Source: Candidatus Azophilus lithoversatilis (GTDB lineage: Bacteria; Pseudomonadota; Gammaproteobacteria; Pseudomonadales; Azotimanducaceae). Taken from it: a stretch of DNA of 64,000 nt. Both the position numbers and the translations under genes were made by a program. Shown piece by piece: positions 28,818-38,055 of the stretch; the stretch's first letter is position 1; each line of letters begins with the position of its first letter. Under the pieces are notes generated by a model, which worked only from the letters and a program-made list of their open reading frames with translations, ran no database searches and was not told where the DNA came from. The stretch is taken from assembly GCA_028278675.1 (NCBI GenBank), contig JAQAJJ010000005.1, positions 62,001-126,000 of the forward strand, read 5' to 3'.

Positions 28818-28886
28818 TGGTCGCATCCGGTCACTTCGCCAACAATGCAGGTCAAGGTGTCGAAATCGAATGAGTCTTGCTTTCGG

Positions 28887-29657
28887 TTAAGACGAGACCC
28901 AGTCGATGGCGTTGGCGATCAGGCGCTGGTAGTGCGGGTTGGCGTAGGCTTCCGGGTCATCGCCGCCCTGAAGATAGACGATCCGGCTGCGGCCCTCGGT
29001 CTTGGTCCAACCCACCAGATTGCTGCCCGGGTCATGGTTCCAGCCTTCGTTGTCGAACATCTTGCCGTCGCGCACCACCCGCGCGGCTGAGTAGAAGTTG
29101 TCCCGTTCGAAGGCGTAGTCGCTGCGCAGCAGGGGTGTGACCGCGTCCTCGAACACTTCGTAGAGATAGAGCTCGTCCGTCATGGGGAAGGCGGCGGGCA
29201 CGTCGGCGGTGACCGGATGGTCCGCCACCGTGCTGATGCGGTGGGTCACTTTGTGCCGGTATCCGGAGTCCGGACGGGGCGTGCCCCGCAATTCGGCCGG
29301 CATGTAGAGGAACCGACCGCCGATGATGCGGGCGTACTCTTCCCAAGCCGGCCAGCCAGCGATGGCGTGGTGCAGGAAGACAAAGCCGTGCCCCGCCTCG
29401 AGCAATGCCTTGAAGTCCCGCTTGTAGTCGTCGTCCGGCTCGGCGAATTCGGGCGCGCCGCCTTCACGAAAGCGAATGCCGGGCATGTCATAGAGCACGT
29501 AGGCGTCATAGCGCCGCGCCTGCTTGACATTGAACAGCGCCTGGGAGGCGGGCTGCTCCACATGGGTCCAGTTGACGCCTTCCATGCCATCGAACAGCGC
29601 AAAGAAGGGTTCCCGCTCAAACGGATGGCCCTTGGTGACGAGCAGTATCTCCTTCAT
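28887..29657 (-). CDS. ThuA-like domain protein
   Basis: A 256-residue protein of the ThuA (trehalose-utilisation) / class I glutamine-amidotransferase-like fold. Features: ILLVTKGHPFEREPFFALF at the N-terminus, YDAYVLYDMPGIRF, GHGFVFLHHAIAGWPAWEEYARIIGGRF (the characteristic LHH in place of the amidotransferase Cys), TDELYLYEVFED and GRSRIVYLQGGDDPEAYANPHYQRLIANAIDW. Members are found in sugar and secondary-metabolite catabolism but have no firmly known general reaction. ATG 29657. It is 22 bases after an NTF2-fold gene on the same strand and likely in one operon. Confidence 0.85.
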   Translation of the reverse strand: MKEILLVTKGHPFEREPFFALFDGMEGVNWTHVEQPASQALFNVKQARRYDAYVLYDMPGIRFREGGAPEFAEPDDDYKRDFKALLEAGHGFVFLHHAIAGWPAWEEYARIIGGRFLYMPAELRGTPRPDSGYRHKVTHRISTVADHPVTADVPAAFPMTDELYLYEVFEDAVTPLLRSDYAFERDNFYSAARVVRDGKMFDNEGWNHDPGSNLVGWTKTEGRSRIVYLQGGDDPEAYANPHYQRLIANAIDWVSS

Positions 29658-29679
29658 GGCGACCCGTCCCCGGCGCAGT

Positions 29680-30198
29680 TCACGCCAAATGCTCGTAAAG
29701 TGGATCGTCCGGGCGGCGTTTACCTCGGGCTAAGCCGTCAAAAGGCGGGCCTTCGAGAATGGCCGTCGCCGCGGCGTTCTGGTTCCAGTCCATCACCACC
29801 CGCCGGTGGGCGATCTTCCAGACCTCCCCGCGCTTCTCCATGCGGTCGAGATAACGCCCCAGATAGGTCATTTCGGTGTCGCCGTCCTCGGTGGCCAGAT
29901 AGTGGTATGCGGTGACGTAGGTTTCCACCCGCGCCTCATCGCCGCGCAGGTCGATGGCCGTGTTGGTGATGCTGTGCTGGGTCGCGGCATAGCGCTTGAT
30001 TCCCATTGGCAACATCTCGCAAAACTCGTGCGCCGCACCATTGAAGCCGCCGTAGGCCACTTCCGCATCCGGCCAATAGGCCGACTTCAGGGTAGCCTCG
30101 CAAGCCCGGTCCACGCCGCGGCTGTGCTGGGCCAGCACGTCCTGAATCGCCAATCTGTCAGCTACCTCCGCCAGGTTGGGCACCTGTCCTGTTTCCAC
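29680..30198 (-). CDS. SnoaL-like (NTF2-fold) protein
   Basis: A 172-residue protein from GTG 30198. The family pattern is LAIQDVLAQHSRGVDRACEATLKSAYWPDAEV, then HSITNTAIDLRGDEARVETYVTAYHYLA, then YLGRYLDRMEKRGEVWKIAHRRVVMDW, as in SnoaL_4-type proteins that accompany or are predicted to act as dehydratases/isomerases in aromatic and steroid catabolism. It shares its operon with the ThuA-like gene. No catalytic residue can be assigned with certainty. Confidence 0.82.
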   Translation of the reverse strand: METGQVPNLAEVADRLAIQDVLAQHSRGVDRACEATLKSAYWPDAEVAYGGFNGAAHEFCEMLPMGIKRYAATQHSITNTAIDLRGDEARVETYVTAYHYLATEDGDTEMTYLGRYLDRMEKRGEVWKIAHRRVVMDWNQNAAATAILEGPPFDGLARGKRRPDDPLYEHLA

Positions 30199-30423
30199 CC
30201 TAGTCTCCCCCGATGCTGTGATTCCTATCGTGATGATAGGGTTTCAAGCACTAGGAGGGAACACTGGGGCCAATCGGCTGAGCGTCCAGAGTGAACTCCA
30301 GTTGCAGGAACTGTCTTTTTTTACAGTTCAGCGGTTGACACCAGCCTAGCCTATCCATAGATTGCACACTAAGCGGCTTCGACTTGATTGTGTCCGCTGA
30401 AAGCCAGCGTAGCGGTGTCGCAC

Positions 30424-31536
30424 ATGGAGCGCAGGGAGACAAGTTTGGACAAAACCCGCAATGTGACAAATTCGCGTCGGAGCGCTCGGAAAAGCCACGG
30501 GAAGCCGTCCGCCATCAGCCTGTTTGCCGGAGCTGGCGGACTTGACATCGGGGTTGACGCCGCAGGTTTTCAAACGGTTTGCGCGGTGGAGCTTGATCCT
30601 CACTGCGTCTCAACTCTGCTGCGCAATGCTCGGGGTAAGGTCGTGTGGCAGGTGGATGTGCGGGCACTTGACCCAAAGGGCGTGGCAACCTCTTTGGATT
30701 TGAAACCGGGAGAATTGGGGCTGCTGCACGGCGGACCCCCGTGTCAGCCATTCAGCCAGATCGGCAAGAAGGCCGGAATCAAGGATCCGAGAGGACAATT
30801 GGCGTTCCAGATGGTTCGGTTCGCGAAGAAGACGCGGCCAGCCGCCGTGCTTATCGAGCAAGTGCCGAAGTTCTTGGATGCGCCCGTAGCGCACGACATG
30901 ACGATGCTCGATGTGCTGAGCGAAGAGTTTGTGCACATTGAGTACGATCTGCAGGCGACCGTTCTGAATGCCGCCGATTGCGGCGTGCCACAGAACCGCA
31001 AGCGAGCCATCATCGTCGCGATGCCCAAGGGCCAGGCTTTCGATTTCCCTCTGGTTGGCCAGCGGCAGCCGGCCACCGTCGGTGAGGCAATCAATGACTT
31101 GCCTGACGCCGTTCCTCCCGACTGCGAACCGTTGGCACCAAACCACATTGACATCACGCCACCGCGGGACCGTCACCGGATCTCGTTCGTTACGGAAGGC
31201 GAGTGGTTGTCGAAGGCGGAAGGCGCACCGCCGGATGTGGTGCAGCGGCTCACGCCAAAGGACTCAACCAAATTCCGCAGATTGCACCGAGACCTGCCCG
31301 CCTTGACCTTGCGATGTGGGGAGGCGCTCTACCATCCTTTCGAAAACCGCTACCTAACGCCCCGCGAGGCTGCGCGACTTCAAGGCTTCCCGGACACGCA
31401 CATCTTTGTCGGCCCGATTCGGAGGCGAACCGGAGTCGTCCGTGACCTCGACCAGCATCGGCAGGTGGCCAATGCCGTTCCGCCACCCTTAGCCAAGTCC
31501 GTAGCGGCAACAGTCAAGTCGGCTTTGTGTCTATAG
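30424..31536 (+). CDS. dcm: DNA (cytosine-5) methyltransferase, apparently solitary
   Basis: A 370-residue C5-cytosine methyltransferase. Motif I is SLFAGAGGLDIG (near 34), motif IV GGPPCQPFSQIG with the catalytic cysteine (about 105), motif VI EQVP (in place of ENV), motif VIII QNRKR, motif IX LTPREAARLQGFPD and motif X QVANAVPPPLA. The target-recognition region is short. ATG 30424 is preferred; TTG 30445, seven bases after GGGAG, is a good alternative. No restriction enzyme or endonuclease gene is recognisable on either side. The function may be epigenetic, or it may protect against a restriction system elsewhere. A 15-bp tandem repeat lies downstream. Confidence 0.92.
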   Translation: MERRETSLDKTRNVTNSRRSARKSHGKPSAISLFAGAGGLDIGVDAAGFQTVCAVELDPHCVSTLLRNARGKVVWQVDVRALDPKGVATSLDLKPGELGLLHGGPPCQPFSQIGKKAGIKDPRGQLAFQMVRFAKKTRPAAVLIEQVPKFLDAPVAHDMTMLDVLSEEFVHIEYDLQATVLNAADCGVPQNRKRAIIVAMPKGQAFDFPLVGQRQPATVGEAINDLPDAVPPDCEPLAPNHIDITPPRDRHRISFVTEGEWLSKAEGAPPDVVQRLTPKDSTKFRRLHRDLPALTLRCGEALYHPFENRYLTPREAARLQGFPDTHIFVGPIRRRTGVVRDLDQHRQVANAVPPPLAKSVAATVKSALCL

Positions 31537-32075
31537 TCCACGAGCTATTCGGCACCACCCTTACAACAAGCGGGGCCAACGTCGGCCAGTTTCGGCTCGC
31601 TCAATGCCCGCATGGGGCCGGTCGGCTCTGTGACGGTGGCGGGAATAGAGACATGATGCGTTGGCCTGCCGAGCAGCAGCCTCTAGCACCGTTTTTTGAC
31701 TCCGAGGTCGGCGGTCGTGGTGGCGGATACATACCTTGTGGCGTGTGTTCGGTTCGCACATCCATGACCAATTGAGGTGGGATCTTGGAAGGTGGGATCT
31801 TGGAAGGTGGGATCTTGGACACACACGTTTTCCGTCCCACAAATGACATCGCGCCGATGTCATGCCCAGACGAATCATGTCAGCTTTCTTACCGGGAGGT
31901 TGCCTAGCTCCCAGCTGGTTCAATGTTGACGCCCTGTTGGACAGCGAGAACGCGAACCTTCGGTTCGATACGCCCTCGCTTCGGGGATCATCAGCGACGA
32001 TCCCGTGCGCACGGATGCAATCACGCTCCCCAGCCCGCAAACTTCCGCCAACCACTAGCCGAGGGAGACCGCCAC
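31537..32075. other. 539-base non-coding stretch with a tandem repeat and a hairpin
   Basis: Reading frames here are short, overlap on both strands and show no recognisable protein. The stretch holds a 15-bp tandem repeat (31775-31819) and a hairpin CGAACC/GGTTCG with loop TTC (31953-31967) that is shared with 34397-34411. It may be the scar of lost genes behind the methyltransferase. Confidence 0.6.
31775..31819 (+). repeat. Three perfect tandem copies of a 15-bp repeat
   Basis: Units 31775-31789, 31790-31804 and 31805-31819 each read AGGTGGGATCTTGGA without a mismatch. They lie in non-coding DNA 240 bases behind the DNA methyltransferase gene. Perfect identity suggests a recent slippage event. 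Confidence 0.92.
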
Positions 32076-32462
32076 ATGAGCGCTGAATATGGAATCGCGG
32101 CGGCGCGGGAGTTCATTGATGCGTTCAACGCGCAGGACCACGAGCGCTTGGCTGCGGCGCTGAACTACCCGCACATCCGCCTCGCCCGCAACTTCACCCG
32201 CGTCGAGAGCGCCGCCGAGTTCGCCGCGCGCAGCCGTCGCGGCGAGGCTCACCTCAAGGCGGAAGGCTGGCACCACTCAGTGCTCGCCGCCGTCAAGGCC
32301 GTGCAGGCTGGTATTGGCAAGGTGCATCTGCAGATGCGCGTTGACCGCTGCCGAGAGTCCGGCGAGGTGTACAACAGCTTCGATACCTTTTGGGTCGCCA
32401 CCCGCCGCGATGGCCATTGGGGCATCCAGTTCCGCTCCAGCTACCTCGGGGTCGCCCGCTAG
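32076..32462 (+). CDS. NTF2-fold small protein
   Basis: A 128-residue protein from ATG 32076, preceded by GAGGGAGA. AAREFIDAFNAQDHERLAAALNYPHIRLA and the strand pair VYNSFDTFWVATRRDGHWGIQFRSSYLG fit the compact SnoaL/DUF4440-like NTF2 fold, with a half-open pocket for a small hydrophobic ligand. It converges on the SnoaL/Rieske operon (ends 52 bases apart). Function unknown; a link to oxygenase chemistry is only suggested by location. Confidence 0.75.
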   Translation: MSAEYGIAAAREFIDAFNAQDHERLAAALNYPHIRLARNFTRVESAAEFAARSRRGEAHLKAEGWHHSVLAAVKAVQAGIGKVHLQMRVDRCRESGEVYNSFDTFWVATRRDGHWGIQFRSSYLGVAR

Positions 32463-32513
32463 CCCACCGGGTGCCGGTGGCGCGACTTCAAGTTCGTCTT
32501 CCGTTCGGGGCAG

Positions 32514-33086
32514 CTACCCCGCCCCATCCCGCGGATGGTTGCGGTCAAAATCCTGCCATGCCGACAGTGCTTCGGGGTAGTCGGCGTTCCTCCAGTCACC
32601 ACCGTAGTAGAGGCGCTGCTGGCGGCTGAGACCTTCCAGGTACTTCTCCGCTGGCACGTAGTAGAGGAATTGGATCTCGCGGCAGGAGAAAAGCCAGCGG
32701 CCGTCGACACGCCGGTAGTCGTCGTTGTACTTCATCGCGGCTAGGCTTACGAAGCCGTTGGGGGTGGTCTCCGCATGGCTCAGCACCGTGCCGGTGGCGG
32801 TGTTGGGGTCATCGTCATCGATGCGGATGAATGGGTCGTGGGTCCAGTGATAGCCGGGTCCTCGGATTTTGAACGCCTCGACGAACATCGCCATGATTTC
32901 GTCGCGGTTGTCGGCGCGCATGACGCCGCTCGGCGAGTCGAATTGGGCATCTTCGGTGAACAGCGATTCGAGCCAAGGCATGTCGTGCTCATCGCAAGCC
33001 CGGGCGTAGGCGGTGACCAGCTCCTCGATTTCGATTCGCGACTCGAGCCGCTCGACCCGGCGCTCCAATGCCCGAATATCGGTCAT
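32514..33086 (-). CDS. SnoaL-like protein coupled to a Rieske oxygenase
   Basis: A 190-residue protein with an N-terminal coiled segment (ALERRVERLESRIEIEELVTAYARACDEHDM) leading into the NTF2-like beta sheet (FTEDAQFDSPSG, GTVLSHAETTPNGFVSLAAMKYNDDYRRVDGRWLFSCREIQFLYY). ATG 33086 overlaps the stop of the upstream Rieske gene (ATGA), so the two are translationally coupled. Small NTF2-fold beta subunits accompany many ring-hydroxylating dioxygenase alpha subunits. This protein could be such a subunit or a downstream isomerase. Confidence 0.83.
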   Translation of the reverse strand: MTDIRALERRVERLESRIEIEELVTAYARACDEHDMPWLESLFTEDAQFDSPSGVMRADNRDEIMAMFVEAFKIRGPGYHWTHDPFIRIDDDDPNTATGTVLSHAETTPNGFVSLAAMKYNDDYRRVDGRWLFSCREIQFLYYVPAEKYLEGLSRQQRLYYGGDWRNADYPEALSAWQDFDRNHPRDGAG

Positions 33087-34264
33087 GATGCCTCCCTGAT
33101 TGCCTTAAGCCCCTCGCTGCTGCCGTCCATCATGCTGGCAACCGTGCGATGGTAGTGTTGGATGCCGGGCTCGTTGCGGCCGATGATGAAATCCGAATTC
33201 GCGCCGGCAGGCAGTGCCGCCTGAATCGTCCGCACCACTGCGTAGTCCTCATCGCGCACCGCCTGCAAGGTCATCTCGCTGAAGTTGCGCGCGCTCTCCA
33301 GCCACTGCTCGGTCTGCTCGCCGGGTGCACAAAGAATGCTCTGGCGGGTGGTCGTGGTCTCCAGTGTCGGTCCTGGAAAGATGCGGCTGACCAAGCAATG
33401 GCCGCCCAGGATGCCGGAAACCGACAGGTTCGGAAACGCCGAATGGATGATCCGAATGCAGTCGTCCGGCTGCCACTCAGACTCCGGCAGGTCCGCCAGC
33501 TCCGACAGGTTCCGGCGCCCGAAGGTCAGGCGCTGGTGTGGACCGTAGAGATCGTGAACCAGCAGATTGCCGATAGTGTGCCGCCCAACCGTGGAGCGAT
33601 GCACCGAATCATGGTGATAGACCTCCAGATAGCCGTCCAGTGTCGCCTTCCAGCCAGGGCCGTCCAGGTCGCGCTGCTCGTAGAGCACCCAATCGCCAAG
33701 GCGCAGCGTATCGAGTTGCGCGGCAAAGCCACCGAGCCAAGCATCGATGTCAAACGCCACGCTTGGCGTCAGGCAGGCCCAGACCAGCCCGCAGCGCTCG
33801 ACGCAATGCAGTTCGGTCAAAGAGCGCGACCGACGGTCGAAGTCGCCAAAGGACTCGCTGCCGGTGACGCCCACCAACTGGCCGCGGCTGTCGTAGGTCC
33901 AAGCATGGTAGGGGCAGGAAAAGCGGGAACGCTTGCCGTTCCCCACCGGGCAGACGATCGCCCCTCGGTGCCGGCAGACGTTGAGGAAGGCATGCGCCCG
34001 GCCGTCACCGTCGCGGGTGATCAGGATCGGGATCCCCATCAGTGTTTGGGCGACGTAGCTGCCGGGCTCCGGCACCTCGATGGACAGCGCAACCGCAATG
34101 GGCAACTGCCGGAATATTCGGTTGACCTCGCGTTCGTAGCGCGCCGGGTCACAGTAGGCCGAAACCGGAAGCCGCATCTGGCCGACAGCTTGATCGGTGG
34201 TCTTGCACTGCCAGTGGGCCAACGCCCGCTTGGCCAGTTCGATCCGTTCGTCGCTTGTGCTCAT
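33083..34264 (-). CDS. Rieske non-haem iron oxygenase, alpha subunit
   Basis: A 393-residue oxygenase from ATG 34264. The Rieske [2Fe-2S] site is CRHRGAIVCPVGNGKRSRFSCPYHAW (about 92-117). The mononuclear iron site is in GYLEVYHHDSVH (near residue 222). It would hydroxylate or demethylate an aromatic or steroid-like substrate, using electrons from a reductase that is not encoded here. It is coupled to a SnoaL-like protein downstream and is divergent from a TonB-dependent receptor, suggesting uptake and first attack on one compound. Confidence 0.9.
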   Translation of the reverse strand: MSTSDERIELAKRALAHWQCKTTDQAVGQMRLPVSAYCDPARYEREVNRIFRQLPIAVALSIEVPEPGSYVAQTLMGIPILITRDGDGRAHAFLNVCRHRGAIVCPVGNGKRSRFSCPYHAWTYDSRGQLVGVTGSESFGDFDRRSRSLTELHCVERCGLVWACLTPSVAFDIDAWLGGFAAQLDTLRLGDWVLYEQRDLDGPGWKATLDGYLEVYHHDSVHRSTVGRHTIGNLLVHDLYGPHQRLTFGRRNLSELADLPESEWQPDDCIRIIHSAFPNLSVSGILGGHCLVSRIFPGPTLETTTTRQSILCAPGEQTEQWLESARNFSEMTLQAVRDEDYAVVRTIQAALPAGANSDFIIGRNEPGIQHYHRTVASMMDGSSEGLKAIREAS

Positions 34265-34616
34265 GCCCACAGGAATCGCCTGCTGACCCCTTCCGTTACC
34301 CGTTCCCAACGCCGATGCTTCGGCCGCGCTGAGGCACCGAGGAACCGCGAAGCCGTGCCGAGAAGCGGCGCTCTGGATGAGCGCCTTGCGAGGGCGCGAA
34401 CCTTCGGTTCGTTGGAGTTTTGCCAACGCGAAACCCTTGATCAATCGGCCAGGTTCCCAAGCTTCAAGACACCCGGCTTTCAGCAGCATACCGTCCGCGG
34501 ATGGGCGATGTCCCGAACCTTGCCGCCCTGCCTGCTGGTTGTCAATGTCGGGGGCTTGACCCGTGGCCTCAGCGGGTTCAAGGTAGATGTCCCAATGGAG
34601 AGTGGGAGATAGAGAC
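34265..34616. other. 352-base divergent intergenic region
   Basis: Between the Rieske operon and the TonB receptor. Apart from the hairpin repeat at 34397-34434 I see no gene. Promoters for both directions should be here, but no convincing -35/-10 pair stands out in the GC-rich sequence. Confidence 0.55.
34397..34434. repeat. Double-hairpin repeat, second copy
   Basis: CGAACC/GGTTCG with loop TTC (34397-34411), then GTTTTGC/GCGAAAC with loop CAAC (34417-34434). The 7-4-7 second stem and the linking GGAGTTT match the cluster at 9118-9159. The first hairpin also matches 31953-31967. Confidence 0.8.
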
Positions 34617-36890
34617 ATGTTGGGGAAACTGCCAAAAAATTTCGGCGGCACCACCAAGGTCGCCGCATTGCTGGCGACGGTTCTTGTCGCATTCGCGGGC
34701 GTTGATTGGAAACCCGCGTTCGGACAAGCCGGTTCGCCAACCGTTGCGCCCGTGCTTGAGGAGATCATCGTCACCGCCCGCAAGCGACAGGAGAGCCTAC
34801 TGGAAATACCGGAATCCGTGGTTGCGTTTTCAGGCGATCAAATTGCGCGCCAAGCCGTTGCCAACCTTCGGGACATCGGGATTGCGATCCCCAATCTCAA
34901 CCTTTCCATGCGAACCGACGGCTTTCCAAACGTCACGATCCGGGGCATCGGCGGGTTTGGCAACACCCAAGGGGTGGGCTTTTACCTCGACGACGTGCAG
35001 GTGTTCTCAGATGCCTCGTCAAGGTTCGGAGACTTGGAGCGGATCGAGGTGCTGAAAGGTCCGCAAGGCACCCTCTACGGGGGCAGCAACATCGGCGGGG
35101 CCGTCAAGTTCGTGAGTGCCCGTCCTGATCCAACGGAGGCCTTCGGACGCGTCAAGGGACGCTTCGGGGAACAGAGCCTCGTGGACATGGAGGCGGCTGC
35201 AAACATCCCGTTGAGCGACTCAGGATGGGCGATGCGGGCCTTCGGATTCTTCTACCAAGACGATGGCTTTCTGGTCAACGAGAATCCGCCGCGCCTCAAC
35301 GGGCTGCGGGGCAACAACGACAAGGACGTCGGCGCAGTCGAGGAGTACGGCGCCCGCGTCACGCTGTCCGGGCCGCTCGGCGACCGGCTGTCAGCCTACG
35401 CGGCGCTGCGTTGGAATGAAATGGACGGCTTCAGCAATGTTTGGATGCGGGAGCTGACCGACGACTTCCAGTATGACCGCGCCGTCAACAACAGCACCAA
35501 CTCCACCCATAAACGAGACACCCTCGCCGGGACCGTTGAACTCGAGTGGGACCTTGACAGCGTATCCCTCCTGTCGCTCACGTCCTACACCACGACCGAC
35601 AGCACCCGTTACTCCGATATTGACATCCGGGAGGAGTTCATCTTCGACGCGAATCGGCCGGAGGAAATGGACGTGTTCACCCAGGAACTCCGCTTCACAT
35701 CCACCACCGAGGGGCCATTGAGCTGGCTGGCCGGCGCCTACTACTCGCTTTACGAGGAAAGAATGCGCTCCACCCAAATTTGGTGGGATGCGCGCGTGGA
35801 CGCCGACGGCAACATCTCCGGTCCACTCGGTTGCGCTGCGGAGATGCCGACTTGTTCAGGCGTCTGGACCGGGGAGATTCTGACCCCGGAGCAGGAGATG
35901 GACTCTCTGGCGGTGCCTTTCGAAATTCGAAACCGGGACAAGTCCCATTTGGCGGCGTTCGCCAATGTTAACTACGAATGGGAGGCTTGGGAGTTGGATT
36001 TGGGTCTCCGGGTGGACCGCTGGAAGAACAGCACCGACAACCTCGACACGATGATTAGCAGCAGCCAGGACAGTGTGGAGGTGCTGCCGCGCGCGTCGCT
36101 GACCAGATGGCTCACCGACGAATCGATGGTCTATTTCACCTACGCCAAGGGCTATGAGCCCGGCGGCTACAATCTGGCGAACTTCGAAGGCGAAAACGAC
36201 CTGTTCGGCTTCGACATCGAGGAGGTCTCGAGCTTCGAAATCGGCTGGAAGTCGAGGCGGCTCGAAGACCGGCTCACCCTGAGCGCCGCAGCGTTCTACA
36301 TCGACTACACCGACCGCCAAGTTGAATTCCAAGCCCAGACCGGGGGCCAGATCATTGAGGGCATCATCAACCTAGGGGACTCGGAGCAGTACGGCTTTGA
36401 AGCCGAGCTGAATCTCAAGGTTACCGAACATCTGACCCTGATGGCAGCGCTTGGCGTCATCGATGCCGAATGGAATGACGGCACCCTGGTCGATTTCGGC
36501 GAATCCAGCGTTGACCTGTCCGGCACCGACGTGCCGAATACCAACGACTCGAGTTGGCTGCTGTCGGCCTTGTACAACGCGCCCTTGCCGGCAGCGGGCG
36601 GCCTGCGCCTCGTGGCGGGTGTGCAGGTCAGCCACAGCGGCTCCCTAGTGGGTCTGCAGGCTTGGGATACCGTCAAGAATCCCTCATACACCGTGGCCAA
36701 CGCACAGGTGGGGCTGCAGGGGGAGCGATGGGAGGTAATCGTGCAGGTTGAGAACTTTACCGACGAGGAGTACTACACGGATGTTCAACGCTTTCCCAAC
36801 CTGCATGCGTTGGATGGCGGGGAGAACATCAACATTGGCACGATGGGCCAACCGCGACTGGTGAGCGCCTCGTTGAACTACCGTTTCTGA
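34617..36890 (+). CDS. TonB-dependent outer-membrane receptor
   Basis: A 757-residue receptor from ATG 34617 (after GGGAGA), with a signal peptide (VAALLATVLVAFAGVDWKPAFGQA). A TonB box-like segment EEIIVTARKRQESLLEIP is followed by the plug domain (FPNVTIRGIGGFGNTQGVGFYLDDVQV, ERIEVLKGPQGTLYGGSNIGGAVKFVSARP) and a 22-strand-type barrel ending in NYRF with the terminal aromatic. The plug wording is of the proteobacterial IROMP-like group often used for hydrophobic or glycosidic organics. It is followed by a strong bidirectional terminator and preceded by the divergent Rieske operon. Confidence 0.93.
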   Translation: MLGKLPKNFGGTTKVAALLATVLVAFAGVDWKPAFGQAGSPTVAPVLEEIIVTARKRQESLLEIPESVVAFSGDQIARQAVANLRDIGIAIPNLNLSMRTDGFPNVTIRGIGGFGNTQGVGFYLDDVQVFSDASSRFGDLERIEVLKGPQGTLYGGSNIGGAVKFVSARPDPTEAFGRVKGRFGEQSLVDMEAAANIPLSDSGWAMRAFGFFYQDDGFLVNENPPRLNGLRGNNDKDVGAVEEYGARVTLSGPLGDRLSAYAALRWNEMDGFSNVWMRELTDDFQYDRAVNNSTNSTHKRDTLAGTVELEWDLDSVSLLSLTSYTTTDSTRYSDIDIREEFIFDANRPEEMDVFTQELRFTSTTEGPLSWLAGAYYSLYEERMRSTQIWWDARVDADGNISGPLGCAAEMPTCSGVWTGEILTPEQEMDSLAVPFEIRNRDKSHLAAFANVNYEWEAWELDLGLRVDRWKNSTDNLDTMISSSQDSVEVLPRASLTRWLTDESMVYFTYAKGYEPGGYNLANFEGENDLFGFDIEEVSSFEIGWKSRRLEDRLTLSAAAFYIDYTDRQVEFQAQTGGQIIEGIINLGDSEQYGFEAELNLKVTEHLTLMAALGVIDAEWNDGTLVDFGESSVDLSGTDVPNTNDSSWLLSALYNAPLPAAGGLRLVAGVQVSHSGSLVGLQAWDTVKNPSYTVANAQVGLQGERWEVIVQVENFTDEEYYTDVQRFPNLHALDGGENINIGTMGQPRLVSASLNYRF

Positions 36891-36906
36891 ACCTAGGTGC
36901 CCCCGA

Positions 36907-36942
36907 CTAACCCCGGCATGGCTCGCCGCCATCCGGGGTTAG
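36907..36942. terminator. Bidirectional hairpin terminator
   Basis: A long inverted repeat: CTAACCCCG (36907-36915) pairs with CGGGGTTAG (36934-36942), and inside it ATGGC pairs with GCCAT, with loop TCGCC. It stands between the convergent TonB receptor and LLM oxidoreductase genes and overlaps the stop codon of the latter. There is no long T tract. Confidence 0.65.
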
Positions 36943-37973
36943 CGAAGCCGCTCGACGATGGTGCTTAAGGCCTCGAAGTCTGATGGCCCCGTTAGCGGAA
37001 TGCTGACTTCCACCCGGTCGATGCAATCCGCGTAGCGGACGAGAATGTCATCAGCCAGATTGTCGTGGAGGCTGACGACGGCGAAGCGACGCAGCAACTC
37101 ATCGTCGATGTTGGCAGCCATCTCCGTCCAGCGGCCGCGCTTGGACAAACGGGCCATCTTGGCGCAGAGGTCCTCGAGGCCGTAGATGGCGAAGGCACGG
37201 GCGTAGGCCGGGGTTGAACAGTAGAAGGCCAGCCGCGCCCGCACCACTTCGGCCCGCTCAGCCAAGGTTCCTGCGTCCGGCGCTGTGGCGATCAAGGGCT
37301 TAAGGCACACCTCAAACCCAGGCCGCCGATAGGGCGCCGCAGCCGGCAGCAGCACCGTTTTGATGTATTGCGGGGTGCAGACCGGATGCAGGCGAACGCC
37401 GTCCGCGGCCTCGGCCGCCACCCGAGCCATGTACGGATTGACCGCCGCCACGTGAACGGGAATGGCGGGGTGCTCGATGGGCGCCGGCGTGAACAGGGGC
37501 ACATTGAGATTGAGGTTGTAGTGGTCGCTCTCGAAATCAAGGGGCGTGGCACTCTGCCAACTGTGCCAAAGGGCCTTGAGGGCGCCGACGTAGTCGCGCA
37601 TCCACGGGCCGGGCGGCTGCCATTGCATGCCAAAACGGCGCTGAATGTGGCCACGCACTTGGGAACCGAGCCCGAGCTCGAAGCGCCCGCCGCTCAACTT
37701 TTGCAATGTCCATGCCGCCTGGGCCGTCACATAGGGGCTGCGGGCGAAGGCGATGGCCACCGACGTGCCCAAATGCACCCGTTCGGTGGCGGCGGCCGCC
37801 AACGCCAGCACTTGGAAGGGGTCCTCCTTGGTCTCCTCCATCAGCAGGGCGTGGTAGCCCAAGGCCTCGACACGACCGGCGTCCGCGGCTACCGCGCCAA
37901 GGTCCAGTCCGGCATCGGGCGCCCGCAGGCCGGGGTCGAGCTTGCCCAGCGGCAAGAGCGTTTCGGCTTTCAT
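36939..37973 (-). CDS. LLM-class (luciferase-like) flavin/F420 oxidoreductase
   Basis: A 344-residue TIM-barrel oxidoreductase from ATG 37973; ATG 37991 is also possible. LGYHALLMEETKEDPFQVLALAAAATERVHLGTSVAIAFARSP, then LSGGRFELGLGSQVRGHIQRRFGMQW and DYVGALKALWHSW match the subgroup annotated as F420-dependent in mycobacteria (the MSMEG_2256-like group, recalled from memory). Members also occur in proteobacteria where the cofactor is untested. It would oxidise or reduce a hydrophobic alcohol, ketone or enoyl compound. Convergent with the TonB receptor. Confidence 0.85.
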   Translation of the reverse strand: MKAETLLPLGKLDPGLRAPDAGLDLGAVAADAGRVEALGYHALLMEETKEDPFQVLALAAAATERVHLGTSVAIAFARSPYVTAQAAWTLQKLSGGRFELGLGSQVRGHIQRRFGMQWQPPGPWMRDYVGALKALWHSWQSATPLDFESDHYNLNLNVPLFTPAPIEHPAIPVHVAAVNPYMARVAAEAADGVRLHPVCTPQYIKTVLLPAAAPYRRPGFEVCLKPLIATAPDAGTLAERAEVVRARLAFYCSTPAYARAFAIYGLEDLCAKMARLSKRGRWTEMAANIDDELLRRFAVVSLHDNLADDILVRYADCIDRVEVSIPLTGPSDFEALSTIVERLR

Positions 37974-38055
37974 TCGGCCACTGTAAACCATGAAACTTCA
38001 TTCGGCTAAAATGCGCTCCCTCAAACTCTCATTAACCATTCACTAGGAGCATTTC

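Noticed and set aside
31561-32055. 164-residue minus-strand frame behind the DNA methyltransferase, a candidate restriction enzyme
   Set aside because: Its sequence is low in hydrophobic core, includes the translated 15-bp tandem repeat, and shows no nuclease motif.
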